A DNA stretch of 64,000 nt from Cytophagales bacterium (GCA_013298125.1 JAAFJP010000013.1:84720-148719); one strand, 5' to 3'. Shown: positions 7,517-15,624, numbered from the stretch's first letter. Made by a program: numbers and translations. Notes: a model not told the origin generated them from the sequence alone.

Positions 7517-8023
7517 TTACCATTTTACTACATCCCCCTTCTCAATTCCTTTTCTCTTACAATACCCCGCATTAACTTCCAATACAAATTTTGCCTTATC
7601 ATAAGACTCTACGCCAGCCTCCGAAAAGGGCGTTGTATTGGCTTGGATAGTTACGATTTTCTTAGATTCGTCTAAAAATAGAATGTCCAAAGGTATATAG
7701 GTGTTTTTCATCCAAAACTTCTGAGGTTCGTAGTCAGGCATAATAAAAACCATCCCGCAACTATCGGGCATCGAACGCCTATACATAAGCCCCTGTGCGG
7801 TTTCAGCATCATTGTCAGCGATTTCTATCGTGAGTTTTTGTTGATTTTTCAGGAAAGTCAATTCTCCTTCTTTCTTAAATTGAGGTTCTTCTACGGCTGA
7901 TTTATCAGTAGAATTTTCTACAATTGGTTCAGTCGAATTCTTAGAAAAATTCAAAATACCCGTTGAGATTAACCCTCCGAAAAGTAGGATGATTACTAAG
8001 ATGATGGCTACTATTTTTTTCAT
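7517..8023 (-). CDS. DUF192 family secreted protein
   Basis: The 168-residue protein begins with a membrane anchor or signal segment (IVAIILVIILLFGGLI), then a low-complexity linker and a DUF192 domain. Its marks are AQGLMYRRSMP, GMVFIMPDYEP, FWMKNTYIPLDILFLD and the end FVLEVNAGYCKRKGIEKGD. The family is common in periplasms and its role is not established. Its start overlaps the stop of the upstream gene by 4 bases, so translation is probably coupled to the 324-residue protein. Confidence 0.88.
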   Translation of the reverse strand: MKKIVAIILVIILLFGGLISTGILNFSKNSTEPIVENSTDKSAVEEPQFKKEGELTFLKNQQKLTIEIADNDAETAQGLMYRRSMPDSCGMVFIMPDYEPQKFWMKNTYIPLDILFLDESKKIVTIQANTTPFSEAGVESYDKAKFVLEVNAGYCKRKGIEKGDVVKW

Positions 8024-8994
8024 ATTAATTCACATTTACCAGAGATTAAATCCTGTTCTACTTTTTTGTATTTTATGTCACTGACAATTTTGCCGTCAGC
8101 TTTGTATTTTACACTTACTTTATCGTTGCGATCAAATATTTTTTTGAAGGCTTTTTGTTGATTTACTATTTTAATTAATTCCTGTTCTCGTTCTCTTTCT
8201 TTTTCCAGATTTTCTTCTCTTTTACTTGCCTCTCCCCAAATTTTATTCATTTCATAAATATCTGAAAATATGTTTTTACTATTCTTCCAATTATTCAATT
8301 CCTTGATATTCAGAATATTATCTACAAGGTCGTTCTTAACGAAATATTGAGCAAACTCATTTTTAGAATCCCCACCGCAATCCATATAGCCAATAACAGT
8401 AGAGCCTATAAGAAAGTTAATATCTGCCCAGTCCGAAACCTCCTGTGTTTCTCGTTGTTCTTCGTTATGCAAAAATTCAAGGTACTTCTCAAAGATTTCT
8501 CTGATAGATTTCACCAAACTATTGTCCGTAGAATTTTCAGCAATTGTTGCCAATCCTGTCATCAAAATACTTTTAGCTTGAATCGTAATTTCTGTGTCAT
8601 AAAGAGCCTTTTCTATTGATTCTATTCTATTAGGGAAAAGAGACCAATAACGTGGGAAGTCTTCCATGTAAGAATCATTCCATGCCTCGTCTGCCAACAT
8701 AGAATCCGTTTTCAAGTACGCCAACATATCATCAAAAGATAATTCGTCTTTCAATTCTGCCAAAAATGAAATAACATGAACAATAAATACCAATGGGTTT
8801 TCGGAGTCATTTAGTTTATCATTATGCTGATTATACGCCTTCAAAATCAACCGTAAATCTTCCAATCCGCTTTCACCTCTTGATAAAATGGCATCTATTT
8901 GCTCTTTTTCTAAATAATCATCGTGTTCCAACAAAAATTCCATGATAGGATTTTTGATTTTGCCTTGCAATTCAAGTAACTCAATATTTTTCAT
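8020..8994 (-). CDS. Helical protein of unknown function
   Basis: The product (324 residues) has no signal peptide. It is mostly acidic and helical, with repeated helix pairs in the first 220 residues that recall HEAT-like or DUF1186-type proteins. A strongly charged coiled-coil-like segment (EASKREENLEKEREREQELI) lies near residue 265, followed by a short basic tail. I do not recognise a catalytic motif. It overlaps DUF192 by an ATGA-type junction and forms a two-gene unit with it. Function cannot be stated. Confidence 0.6.
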   Translation of the reverse strand: MKNIELLELQGKIKNPIMEFLLEHDDYLEKEQIDAILSRGESGLEDLRLILKAYNQHNDKLNDSENPLVFIVHVISFLAELKDELSFDDMLAYLKTDSMLADEAWNDSYMEDFPRYWSLFPNRIESIEKALYDTEITIQAKSILMTGLATIAENSTDNSLVKSIREIFEKYLEFLHNEEQRETQEVSDWADINFLIGSTVIGYMDCGGDSKNEFAQYFVKNDLVDNILNIKELNNWKNSKNIFSDIYEMNKIWGEASKREENLEKEREREQELIKIVNQQKAFKKIFDRNDKVSVKYKADGKIVSDIKYKKVEQDLISGKCELI

Positions 8995-9056
8995 TCTCAG
9001 TTTTTGTATTAATTTTCCGTAAATTTACTAATCTTCAAACTACCTTTTTATATCCA

Positions 9057-10709
9057 ATGAAAAAACTATTACTAATCGCTACTTTACTCATTGCTCAAAG
9101 CTCACAGCTATTAGCTCAAAAAATCTGTTTTTATAATGGCAAAATTTACACCGTCGATGCCCGTAGTTCGGTGGCTGAGGCTGTTGTAGTTGAAAATGGA
9201 CGGATTTTGTTCGTAGGTTCAACGCCCGAAGCTCGTGCCGCTTGGTCGGATAGTAGGACGAAAATGGTAAATCTTGAAGGTAAATTAATGTTGCCTGGCT
9301 TCATTGATAATCATACGCATTTTGCCGATGGAGGAATGTATCTTTCAGGAATAGATTTACGAGGAGCAAAATCCACGACTGAATTTAAAAGCATCATCAA
9401 AAAATACGCAGATTCGCATAAAGGCGAGTGGATAAAATCAGGTAATTGGGATCATGAATCTTGGGAAGTCAAAGATTTACCAACCAAAGAAATGATTGAT
9501 GATTTGACGAAAGATTGCCCAACTTTCATTGACCGTTTTGATGGACATATGGCTTTGGCAAACTCAAAAGCCTTAGCGTTGGCAGGCATTACGAAAGACA
9601 CCAAATCACCCGATGGAGGAGAAATTGTGAAAGACCCCAAAACTGGCGAACCCACAGGAGTCTTGAAAGATGCGGCTATGACCTTGATTTACAGCATTAT
9701 ACCTCCACTCACACCTGAACAAAAAATCAAATACGTTCAACGTGCTTTGCAAGAGGCTCGTGAGAATGGCATTACTTCGGTGCAAGATATTACCTTCCAA
9801 CCCGACTTGATTGCTTTCCAAACCTTAGAAAAAGAAGACAAATTAACTTGCCGTTTTTATACTCGTTTGCCGATAGATTCTTATCAAAATTTAGTCAATG
9901 CAGGGATTCAGGTGGGTTTTGGTTCTAATAAAATCAAGTTGGGTTCGTTGAAGGCTTATGCAGATGGTTCGTTGGGAAGTAGCACCGCTTTGATGTTCAA
10001 ACCTTACGACCAAAACCCCAACACAAAAGGCTTGGCGAGTGACATTATCATCAACGGAAACCTCACAAAATGGGCAACCGATGCCGATAAAAATCACTTG
10101 CAATTATCCATCCATGCTATCGGAGACTCGGCAAATTATTTGATGTTAAAATTATTTGAAAACATCACCAAAACTAATCCAAAGTGGGACAGACGTTTCA
10201 GAATCGAACACGCTCAACACGTTCGTTTTGAGGATATTCCGCTATTTGCAAAATTGGGCGTTGTGGCTTCCGTGCAACCTTATCATTGCATTGACGATGG
10301 CGTTTGGGCGGCTAAACGCATTGGTACACGCATAGATTACACGCACCCATACAAGTCGTTTTTGGATGCGGGAATCAAACTTTGCATGGGTTCAGATTGG
10401 TCTGTTGCCCCGTTGAACGCTATTTTAGGAATTTATGCGGCAGTAACTCGCCAAACCGTGGACGGAGGAAATCCGATGGGGTGGATTCCAAAACAGAAGA
10501 TTGGCGTTGCCGATGCCATTAAAGGATATACGATAAATAATGCTTACGCCGCTTTTGAAGAAAAAGAAAAAGGCTCGATTGAACCTGGGAAATTGGCAGA
10601 TATGGTCGTCCTTTCAGACGATATTTTGACCATTAAACCAGAAAAGATACAGAATGTAAAGGTGTTAATGACTATTTTTGATGGAAAGATTGTTTATGAG
10701 AAGAAGTAG
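9057..10709 (+). CDS. Secreted YtcJ-like metal-dependent amidohydrolase
   Basis: The 550-residue protein has a signal peptide (residues 1-20, ending LLAQ) and a full amidohydrolase_3 fold. Metal-binding HTH follows in GFIDNHTHFADGG (about residue 82). Later motifs are LSIHAIGD, FRIEHAQH and MGSDWSVAP, giving the remaining His and Asp ligands. It probably hydrolyses an amide or ester bond in the periplasm. The substrate is unknown. A composite-domain return (GSIEPGKLADMVVL) closes the fold. It stands alone between divergent and convergent neighbours. Confidence 0.88.
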   Translation: MKKLLLIATLLIAQSSQLLAQKICFYNGKIYTVDARSSVAEAVVVENGRILFVGSTPEARAAWSDSRTKMVNLEGKLMLPGFIDNHTHFADGGMYLSGIDLRGAKSTTEFKSIIKKYADSHKGEWIKSGNWDHESWEVKDLPTKEMIDDLTKDCPTFIDRFDGHMALANSKALALAGITKDTKSPDGGEIVKDPKTGEPTGVLKDAAMTLIYSIIPPLTPEQKIKYVQRALQEARENGITSVQDITFQPDLIAFQTLEKEDKLTCRFYTRLPIDSYQNLVNAGIQVGFGSNKIKLGSLKAYADGSLGSSTALMFKPYDQNPNTKGLASDIIINGNLTKWATDADKNHLQLSIHAIGDSANYLMLKLFENITKTNPKWDRRFRIEHAQHVRFEDIPLFAKLGVVASVQPYHCIDDGVWAAKRIGTRIDYTHPYKSFLDAGIKLCMGSDWSVAPLNAILGIYAAVTRQTVDGGNPMGWIPKQKIGVADAIKGYTINNAYAAFEEKEKGSIEPGKLADMVVLSDDILTIKPEKIQNVKVLMTIFDGKIVYEKK

Positions 10710-10713
10710 GACT

Positions 10714-10857
10714 CTATCTTTTAGATAATATTTCTTTCAATTTTTCCAAAGGAACGATGTCAAATAGTTGTTGTCTTTTATAAGCCACTGCTTCTTCGGC
10801 AGTATCAAATACCAATTTAGGTTGGTTGATTTTTTTATTTGAAGCTACTTTTACCAT
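10714..10857 (-). CDS. 47-residue partner of the DUF6934-like gene
   Basis: This short gene lies 17 bases downstream of the 147-residue gene on the same strand. The product starts MVKVASNKKINQPKLVF and continues DTAEEAVAYKRQQLFD with an amphipathic C-terminal helix (PLEKLKEILSKR). The frame is open with sensible codon use, and the charged helix-rich make-up is like small antitoxins or partner subunits. I recall small partners next to DUF6934 genes in other Bacteroidota, but this could not be checked here. Its stop is 4 bases from the amidohydrolase stop, tail to tail. Confidence 0.6.
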   Translation of the reverse strand: MVKVASNKKINQPKLVFDTAEEAVAYKRQQLFDIVPLEKLKEILSKR

Positions 10858-10874
10858 TGTGTTGTATATTTTGA

Positions 10875-11318
10875 TTATTTGATTGATATAACGAAAAAGG
10901 CATATTCATGGTTCAAATTGAATGGTTCAAATCCATAAATGTCTGAAAACCCTTCAATTTCAAATTTATCTCGAATTTTATCTAAAAGTTTAGCTATGAT
11001 AATTCTGTATAGTCGAGTTCTGATTTCGGTACTCCCAGAAAAAACTATTCTACTTGATGAATAATTCTCTAAAAAAATCAGTATGCACTTTATGACCGTA
11101 GCCATAATTTTATTCATATCTTGGTTTTTACTTTCTGACAAAACACTACGTTTGTTGTTACTATCAACATCAAATAGCGTTATTTGGAAATAATCAAGAG
11201 AATCTTCAACGGGGTCAAATCTTACTTCCTTTAAGAAAACTCCTTTTGGACCGATACTTTCAAAATGAAATATTACAGAATCGTTTGATTTTTTTAGTGG
11301 GTATATTGGTTCATCCAT
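10875..11318 (-). CDS. DUF6934-like protein
   Basis: The 147-residue cytoplasmic protein matches the pattern I associate with DUF6934: FHFESIGPKGVFLKEVRF near residue 18, FQITLFDVD near 45, a helix MATVIKCILIFLENY, the signature FSGSTEIRTRLYRIIIAK and a C-terminal YGFEPF. The conserved Ser-Thr-x-x-Arg-Thr-Arg could be a nucleic-acid or ligand site. It is first in a two-gene unit with a 47-residue protein. A toxin-antitoxin or defence role is possible but unproved. Confidence 0.6.
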   Translation of the reverse strand: MDEPIYPLKKSNDSVIFHFESIGPKGVFLKEVRFDPVEDSLDYFQITLFDVDSNNKRSVLSESKNQDMNKIMATVIKCILIFLENYSSSRIVFSGSTEIRTRLYRIIIAKLLDKIRDKFEIEGFSDIYGFEPFNLNHEYAFFVISIK

Positions 11319-11322
11319 GAAA

Positions 11323-11330
11323 CAAAAATA
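11323..11330 (-). promoter_or_regulatory. Candidate -7 box for the DUF6934 pair
   Basis: Minus-strand TATTTTTG lies only 4 bases before the ATG at 11318, so the transcript would be leaderless or nearly so. Confidence 0.35.
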
Positions 11331-11390
11331 CAGAATAATTCGTATTCCTCTAATCTCCTAAATATTTTTGAAGAAAATAAAACCTTAAAA

Positions 11391-12011
11391 ATGGACATCT
11401 CCGAAATCATAAAATACCTCTCCGATTCAAAGGAAATCATAGGATTAGGGCTATGGGCTGTAACCTTCGTGGTTTTTGCTGAAAATGGACTTTTCTTTGC
11501 TTTTTTTCTACCTGGCGATTATCTTCTTTTCCTCACAGGCGTATTCGTGGGAACTGGGTTTTTGAAAGCTACGATTGCTACTGTTTTACTTTATCTTTTT
11601 GTTGCGGCTGTCGTGGGTTCATTGACGGGTTTTTTGTTTGGTAGATATTTTGGTAGCACCCTCGAAAACCGCCCTGACAAGTGGTATTTCAAGAAAAAAC
11701 ATATAAAATCAACCGAGGATTTCTTTGAAAAATACGGAAATCAAGCTCTTATCATTAGTCGTTTTTTGCCTTACATTCGTACCTTTGCACCTATTTTGGC
11801 AGGAATTAGTAAGATGAATTATCCAAAATATTTGTTCCTCAATGTTGCTGGGGCAGCTCTTTGGGTCGGTTCATTGGTGGGTGGTGGTTATTATTTTGGG
11901 GTGCAATTCCCTTGGATAATTAATTACGTTCATTATGTTATTTTGTTCTTTTTAGCGATTACCACGTTTACGGTTATTAAGGGTTATTTGAGTGTAAGTC
12001 GTAAGTCGTAA
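11391..12011 (+). CDS. DedA-family membrane protein
   Basis: The 206-residue integral membrane protein belongs to the DedA (SNARE-associated/VTT) family. Marks are ENGLFFAFFLPGDYLLFLTG with the conserved acidic Glu and the Pro-Gly-Asp, GSLTGFLFGRYFG, and ISRFLPYIRTFAPILAG with the two essential arginines. DedA proteins take part in envelope lipid transport, for instance undecaprenyl phosphate recycling. The final residues LSVSRKS are encoded by a GTAAGTC heptamer array that supplies the stop codon, so the native tail was probably a little different. Confidence 0.9.
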   Translation: MDISEIIKYLSDSKEIIGLGLWAVTFVVFAENGLFFAFFLPGDYLLFLTGVFVGTGFLKATIATVLLYLFVAAVVGSLTGFLFGRYFGSTLENRPDKWYFKKKHIKSTEDFFEKYGNQALIISRFLPYIRTFAPILAGISKMNYPKYLFLNVAGAALWVGSLVGGGYYFGVQFPWIINYVHYVILFFLAITTFTVIKGYLSVSRKS

Positions 12012-12034
12012 GTCGTAAGTCTGTAAGTCGTAAG
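11994..12034 (+). repeat. GTAAGTC heptamer array before the four-helix gene
   Basis: Four perfect direct copies of GTAAGTC run from 11994 to 12021, then one extra T, a fifth copy and a partial sixth. The array starts inside the DedA gene and ends 33 bases before the four-helix-bundle gene. Confidence 0.85.
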
Positions 12035-12066
12035 GAAAAATTAGTATTAAGTTTTAAAATAAAATA

Positions 12067-12420
12067 ATGAAAGTAAAAAGATTCGAAGATTTAATTGCTT
12101 GGCAGAAAGCACAAGATTTGGCTGTAATAATTTATGAAACTTATGCTGAGAATAAAGACTGGGGATTTAAAGACCAGATACAAAGAGCATCTGTTTCTAT
12201 CTCCAACAACGTTTCCGAAGGTTTTGATAGAGGGACAGACCCTGATTTTATAAGATTCCTTAATTTTGCCAGAACATCTTGTAATGAAGTGAAATCAATG
12301 ACCTACTTAGCTTTCAGATTAAAATATATTTCTGATGAAATAAAACAGAAAGTAATTTTGCTTTGTGAAGAGATTTCTCGGATAATTTGGGGTTTGATAA
12401 ATTCATTAGGTAAAAAATGA
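12067..12420 (+). CDS. Four-helix-bundle protein (23S rRNA intervening-sequence protein family)
   Basis: The 117-residue protein has the family hallmarks: FEDLIAWQKAQDLAV at the start, WGFKDQIQRASVSISNNVSEG in the middle and FLNFARTSCNEV following. It folds as a four-helix bundle that forms a pentameric barrel with a basic surface, and is related to the accessory protein Avd of diversity-generating retroelements. No retroelement is present here. The gene is enclosed by GTAAGTC-type heptamer repeats on both sides, which suggests it came in as, or with, a small mobile unit between dedA and nuoA. Confidence 0.9.
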   Translation: MKVKRFEDLIAWQKAQDLAVIIYETYAENKDWGFKDQIQRASVSISNNVSEGFDRGTDPDFIRFLNFARTSCNEVKSMTYLAFRLKYISDEIKQKVILLCEEISRIIWGLINSLGKK

Positions 12421-12424
12421 GAAA

Positions 12425-12545
12425 GTCGTAAGTCTATAAGTCATAAGAGAAATTGTGGTTATAAAAAACTATATGATTAGAGAATTTACGATTTACAGAC
12501 TTATGACTTTTCTCTTATGACTTATAGACTTACGACATACGACTT
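12425..12545. repeat. Perfect 28-bp inverted repeat of heptamers after the four-helix gene
   Basis: The left arm 12425-12452 divides into GTCGTAA, GTCTATA, AGTCATA, AGAGAAA. The right arm 12509-12536 is its exact reverse complement, followed by more of the same words up to about 12545. The 56-base spacer has no gene. The hairpin would form just ahead of nuoA, whose ATG is at 12551. Confidence 0.88.
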
Positions 12546-12550
12546 CTTTT

Positions 12551-13015
12551 ATGCTATCAGACTTCGGTTACATATTACTCTTCATCATCTCAGCCATTGC
12601 GTTCACGGCTTTGATGCTTTTTGTGGCAAAACTCATTCGTCCAAACCGCCCAAATTTGGAGAAATTAAGCACTTATGAATCAGGCGAAGAACCCGATGGA
12701 AATGCTAATGTTCGCTTCAATATGCGGTTCTACGTGATAGCCTTGATTTTTGTATTATTCGATGTTGAGCTAATTTTTCTTTTTCCTTGGGCAACGGTAT
12801 TTGGTAATGAGCATTTGATAGATGTTACTGATGGCGTTTGGAGCTGGTTTTCAGTGGTTGAAATGTTTATTTTCGTGGGTATTTTAGTGCTTGGTTTGGC
12901 GTATGCGTGGGTAAAGGGACATTTAGATTGGGTTCGCCCAGAGGTTACAAAGTCTAACTATGAGTCAAAAATACCACATTCTATCTACGAAAATATCAAT
13001 AAAAAATACAGCTAA
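12551..13015 (+). CDS. nuoA: NADH-quinone oxidoreductase subunit A
   Basis: The 154-residue protein is the three-helix membrane subunit A (ND3) of complex I. It carries the loop YESGEEPDGNANVRFNMRFY and the second helix FVLFDVELIFLFPWA with its conserved acidic residue. In many species the loop reads YECG; here the Cys is replaced by Ser. It is longer than usual at the C-terminus. No other nuo gene lies next to it, so the complex I genes are split in this genome. A long heptamer hairpin lies directly upstream. Confidence 0.92.
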   Translation: MLSDFGYILLFIISAIAFTALMLFVAKLIRPNRPNLEKLSTYESGEEPDGNANVRFNMRFYVIALIFVLFDVELIFLFPWATVFGNEHLIDVTDGVWSWFSVVEMFIFVGILVLGLAYAWVKGHLDWVRPEVTKSNYESKIPHSIYENINKKYS

Positions 13016-13184
13016 ATATTTTAGAAAAATTTGTATGAAAAAGAGATTTTAAGAGTTAAAAGACGAACATAACTCTTCCATTTCAACTATCTAAAAGAAT
13101 CCTATTAAACGGTTTGGAAGATGTTATTTTATTCTATAACTTGCACTAAAAGTATTAATAGTCAAACACAATATAACTACCCGA

Positions 13185-13586
13185 ATGGAAATCCAAAATC
13201 TATCACAATTACCACCATCTACTCTCTCCATCAAAATCGTAACGCTTCTTGGAAGACAGTATTTATTAGTTCCAGATCAGTCTAAAATTCGTCGTGTACT
13301 TGTTACTGACATCGTTCGTTTGGAAGGTGTAAAGAATTATACGCTTTTACATCTCAGAAATGGCGATACCATGCTTAGTTCAAGGACTTTGAAAGTCTAT
13401 GACACTATTCTTCAAGAGGCTGATTTCCTCAGAGTTCACAAGGCTCACCTTATCAATATGCAATGTCTAAGAAATTATGATAAGTCTGAAATGCAGTTTG
13501 CTGTGATGCAAAACAAAGACGTTATCACTATTTCCAGAAGAAAAAGAAAGGACTTTCAAGAGAGAATTACGGTTAGTATTAGTTAG
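13185..13586 (+). CDS. LytTR DNA-binding domain protein without receiver
   Basis: This 133-residue protein is almost only a LytTR domain. It has the central strand motif RLEGVKNYTLLHLRNG, the SSRTLKVYDTIL segment and the typical RVHKAHLINMQCLRNY. Such stand-alone LytTR proteins bind DNA as regulators and usually respond to a membrane partner or to their own level. The next gene, a small membrane protein with an HExxH-like motif, is 70 bases downstream on the same strand and could be a partner. No receiver domain or kinase is near. Confidence 0.85.
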   Translation: MEIQNLSQLPPSTLSIKIVTLLGRQYLLVPDQSKIRRVLVTDIVRLEGVKNYTLLHLRNGDTMLSSRTLKVYDTILQEADFLRVHKAHLINMQCLRNYDKSEMQFAVMQNKDVITISRRKRKDFQERITVSIS

Positions 13587-13656
13587 TTATGATTAAACGA
13601 ATCGTTTTTAGAAACTTTTTGTTATAATTCTTGACGAACAATCCTTACTAACCGAG

Positions 13657-13980
13657 ATGTCCAAATTTTTTCTTATCATAAGACTACCTTTCCTGCGTGT
13701 AAGTGGATTGGCAATATTCCCGTTCCTTTTTGTGAAGTACAAGAAGCCCTCGAAGGTATTGATTAACCATGAAAGAATCCATTTTAGACAACAAATAGAA
13801 CTTTTGATTTTACCCTTCTATATTTGGTATATCCTTGAATATCTGATACATAGACTCAGAGGCAAGAATTCATACTATGCCTATATGAATATTAGTTTTG
13901 AGCGTGAAGCCTACGCTAATGATGATGATTTGGGGTATTTGAAGAAGAGAAAGATTTGGGGATTTTGGAAGTACCTGTGA
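13657..13980 (+). CDS. Small membrane protein with HExxH motif
   Basis: The 107-residue protein has a hydrophobic N-terminal part, then NHERIHFRQQIE, which contains HExxH (HERIH), a possible zinc-binding metallopeptidase motif. Next come a hydrophobic helix (LLILPFYIWYILEYLI) and SFEREAYAND, whose Glu could be the third zinc ligand, as in M48/M56-like gluzincins. It is much shorter than those families. Its function is not known. It follows the LytTR gene and may belong to the same transcript. Confidence 0.6.
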   Translation: MSKFFLIIRLPFLRVSGLAIFPFLFVKYKKPSKVLINHERIHFRQQIELLILPFYIWYILEYLIHRLRGKNSYYAYMNISFEREAYANDDDLGYLKKRKIWGFWKYL

Positions 13981-13986
13981 AGTTAG

Positions 13987-14007
13987 TTAGTTATTGGTTA
14001 TTAGTTA
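13987..14007 (+). repeat. TTAGTTA-type heptamer array
   Basis: TTAGTTA, TTGGTTA and TTAGTTA run from 13987 to 14007, right after the HExxH gene. A related word (AATTAGTTATTAGG) returns at about 14138, beyond the palindrome. Confidence 0.6.
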
Positions 14008-14008
14008 C

Positions 14009-14136
14009 GGAATTATCTACGGATTTGGCAGATTTGCCTTTCAATATCCATAGCGAGGGGTTTAAACCCCTCGCTATGGATATTGAAAGGCATTTTTTCT
14101 CAAAATTACATTGTCCGCCAAATAGTAGATAGTTCC
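14009..14136. repeat. Large palindromic element (56-bp perfect palindrome)
   Basis: The bases 14036-14063 and 14064-14091 are exact reverse complements with no loop (arm starts GCCTTTCAATATCCATAGCG). An outer imperfect pair, GGAATTATCTACGGATTTGG at 14009 and its counterpart ending 14136, frames it. It is a REP/MITE-like unit. A minus-strand open frame across it is an artefact. It may also end transcripts of the convergent genes on either side. Confidence 0.88.
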
Positions 14137-14221
14137 AATTAGTTATTAGGTTACACTTCAACAATCTAATGCTTACAATTAAAACCGTTGATTTTTGATT
14201 CGAAATCCCACTAACCAATAT

Positions 14222-15271
14222 CTACCATACATTCTGAGGACAAATAATGCGATGACGATTATTCAACATGATTCCCACCACAATTTCGTGTGAACCTTTT
14301 GAGCGTACATTTATATCTGAAAGGGTGTAATCATACGAATATCCTAAGTTGATAAAAGAGTTGATATTCACGCCCAAAAGACCCACTGCTGCATCTTTAT
14401 GACGGTACGAAGCCCCAAACCAAAAACGGTCTTTATGAATCGCTTTCACATTAACATCATAACTCATCGGAGACTGATACACTCTTTTAATCATCGTTGA
14501 AGGGATAATTGCCCACTCTGGATTCACTTCAATTCGATAGCCCGCTGTCAAAAAATAGTGTGGATAAGTGGTCCCGAGCCACGAATAAGACGTTGTGGCT
14601 TGATTTTTATCTTGATAATTAAAATTGTCAAAAAGTATCTGATTAACCGAAAGCCCCATATAAAAATGACGAGAATATAACCACATTCCAAGATTAATAT
14701 TAGGCTGTATGGCACTCAACTGACCATTTTGTAGGACTGCAGGATCGGGGTTATCTTTCACTTGTATTTGACTAAAATCTATATTTTGTTGTGTTACTCC
14801 ACCCGATGCTCCAACCGCTAATTTCACCATGCCAGAAATTGGAATATGATAAGCGTAACTGGCAGAAATCGTATTTTGTACACTGTTGCCAATGCGGTCA
14901 CTTATCAAAGCAATTCCCACACCATGATGCCCAGGCACACGGGGAGCTCCTCTAAATTCTGTTGATAAGGAAAGCGGACGACGAATGGTTTTGCTGACAT
15001 TGGGAGTCGCTCCTGTACTGGTACGGTCAGGCTTGCCGATGGGCATATTGGCAGATACATAATACGTTACGGGAGAACCTGGGAAGTCCGTCCATTGATT
15101 TCTGTAACCCGTTTTGATGTCCACGTAATCTTCAATTCCAGAAACGGCAGGATTTATCAAATAACTATTCATCATATACTGACTGTATTGAGGTTTACTT
15201 TGGGAAAAACCTATCAGTGACCATGAAGAAAAAAGTAACACCAGTATATATCTTTGCATAATTAATTTCAA
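14222..15271 (-). CDS. PorP/SprF-family type IX secretion membrane protein
   Basis: The 349-residue protein has a signal peptide (VLLFSSWSLIGFSQ) followed at once by the family mark PQYSQYMMNSYLINPAVSG. The body is rich in outer-membrane strand patterns such as MWLYSRHFYMGLSVNQIL. PorP/SprF proteins sit in the outer membrane and anchor gliding or type IX-secreted partners. No other T9SS core gene is adjacent, so this is one of the usual dispersed paralogues. The ATG at 15271 is used; one at 15259 is equally possible. Confidence 0.9.
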   Translation of the reverse strand: MKLIMQRYILVLLFSSWSLIGFSQSKPQYSQYMMNSYLINPAVSGIEDYVDIKTGYRNQWTDFPGSPVTYYVSANMPIGKPDRTSTGATPNVSKTIRRPLSLSTEFRGAPRVPGHHGVGIALISDRIGNSVQNTISASYAYHIPISGMVKLAVGASGGVTQQNIDFSQIQVKDNPDPAVLQNGQLSAIQPNINLGMWLYSRHFYMGLSVNQILFDNFNYQDKNQATTSYSWLGTTYPHYFLTAGYRIEVNPEWAIIPSTMIKRVYQSPMSYDVNVKAIHKDRFWFGASYRHKDAAVGLLGVNINSFINLGYSYDYTLSDINVRSKGSHEIVVGIMLNNRHRIICPQNVW

Positions 15272-15447
15272 ATTATTCCTTACTTAAATTAATAACGAAA
15301 AAAACAGGCATAAAGATAAGTAGAATAGATTTTTTTTTTGTGGTTTTGGGTTAGATAATTATTTTTTGGTCTTTTTCTTGATATTTTACAAAGTATAAAA
15401 CCTTGCCCTCCCTTTTCTTTTTAGTAAATTGCAAGAAAAATAAAAAC

Positions 15448-15588
15448 ATGAAAATAATCTTGAATCCCTTACAGAAACCTGCGACTTCCAAGATAAAACG
15501 CAATTTAGATAATACATCTCTAAAAAAGCATTTTGGGAAAGAAAGTCCTTTAAATATTTGGGATAAAGATATTTTTTCGGGAGAATGA
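15448..15588 (+). CDS. Small hypothetical protein (46 residues)
   Basis: The frame starts at an ATG after an A-rich leader and encodes a basic, then Gly/Trp-containing peptide beginning MKIILNPLQKPATSKIKRNL and ending NIWDKDIFSGE. A segment LKKHFGKESPLNIW recalls the linker of small antitoxin-like or regulatory proteins in Bacteroidota. No family can be named. It lies 36 bases before the aminotransferase gene and could be cotranscribed with it. Confidence 0.4.
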   Translation: MKIILNPLQKPATSKIKRNLDNTSLKKHFGKESPLNIWDKDIFSGE

Positions 15589-15624
15589 AATAAATAGAGA
15601 TTATTTTAGAAATCATATCAAACA

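Noticed and set aside
10905..10935. T-loop-like GGTTCAAATC words as a tRNA
   Set aside because: They lie in the DUF6934 coding frame and no acceptor or anticodon stems can be drawn around them.
13991..14218. A 75-codon minus-strand open frame
   Set aside because: It runs across the perfect palindrome at 14036-14091; the peptide is a translation of a repeat.
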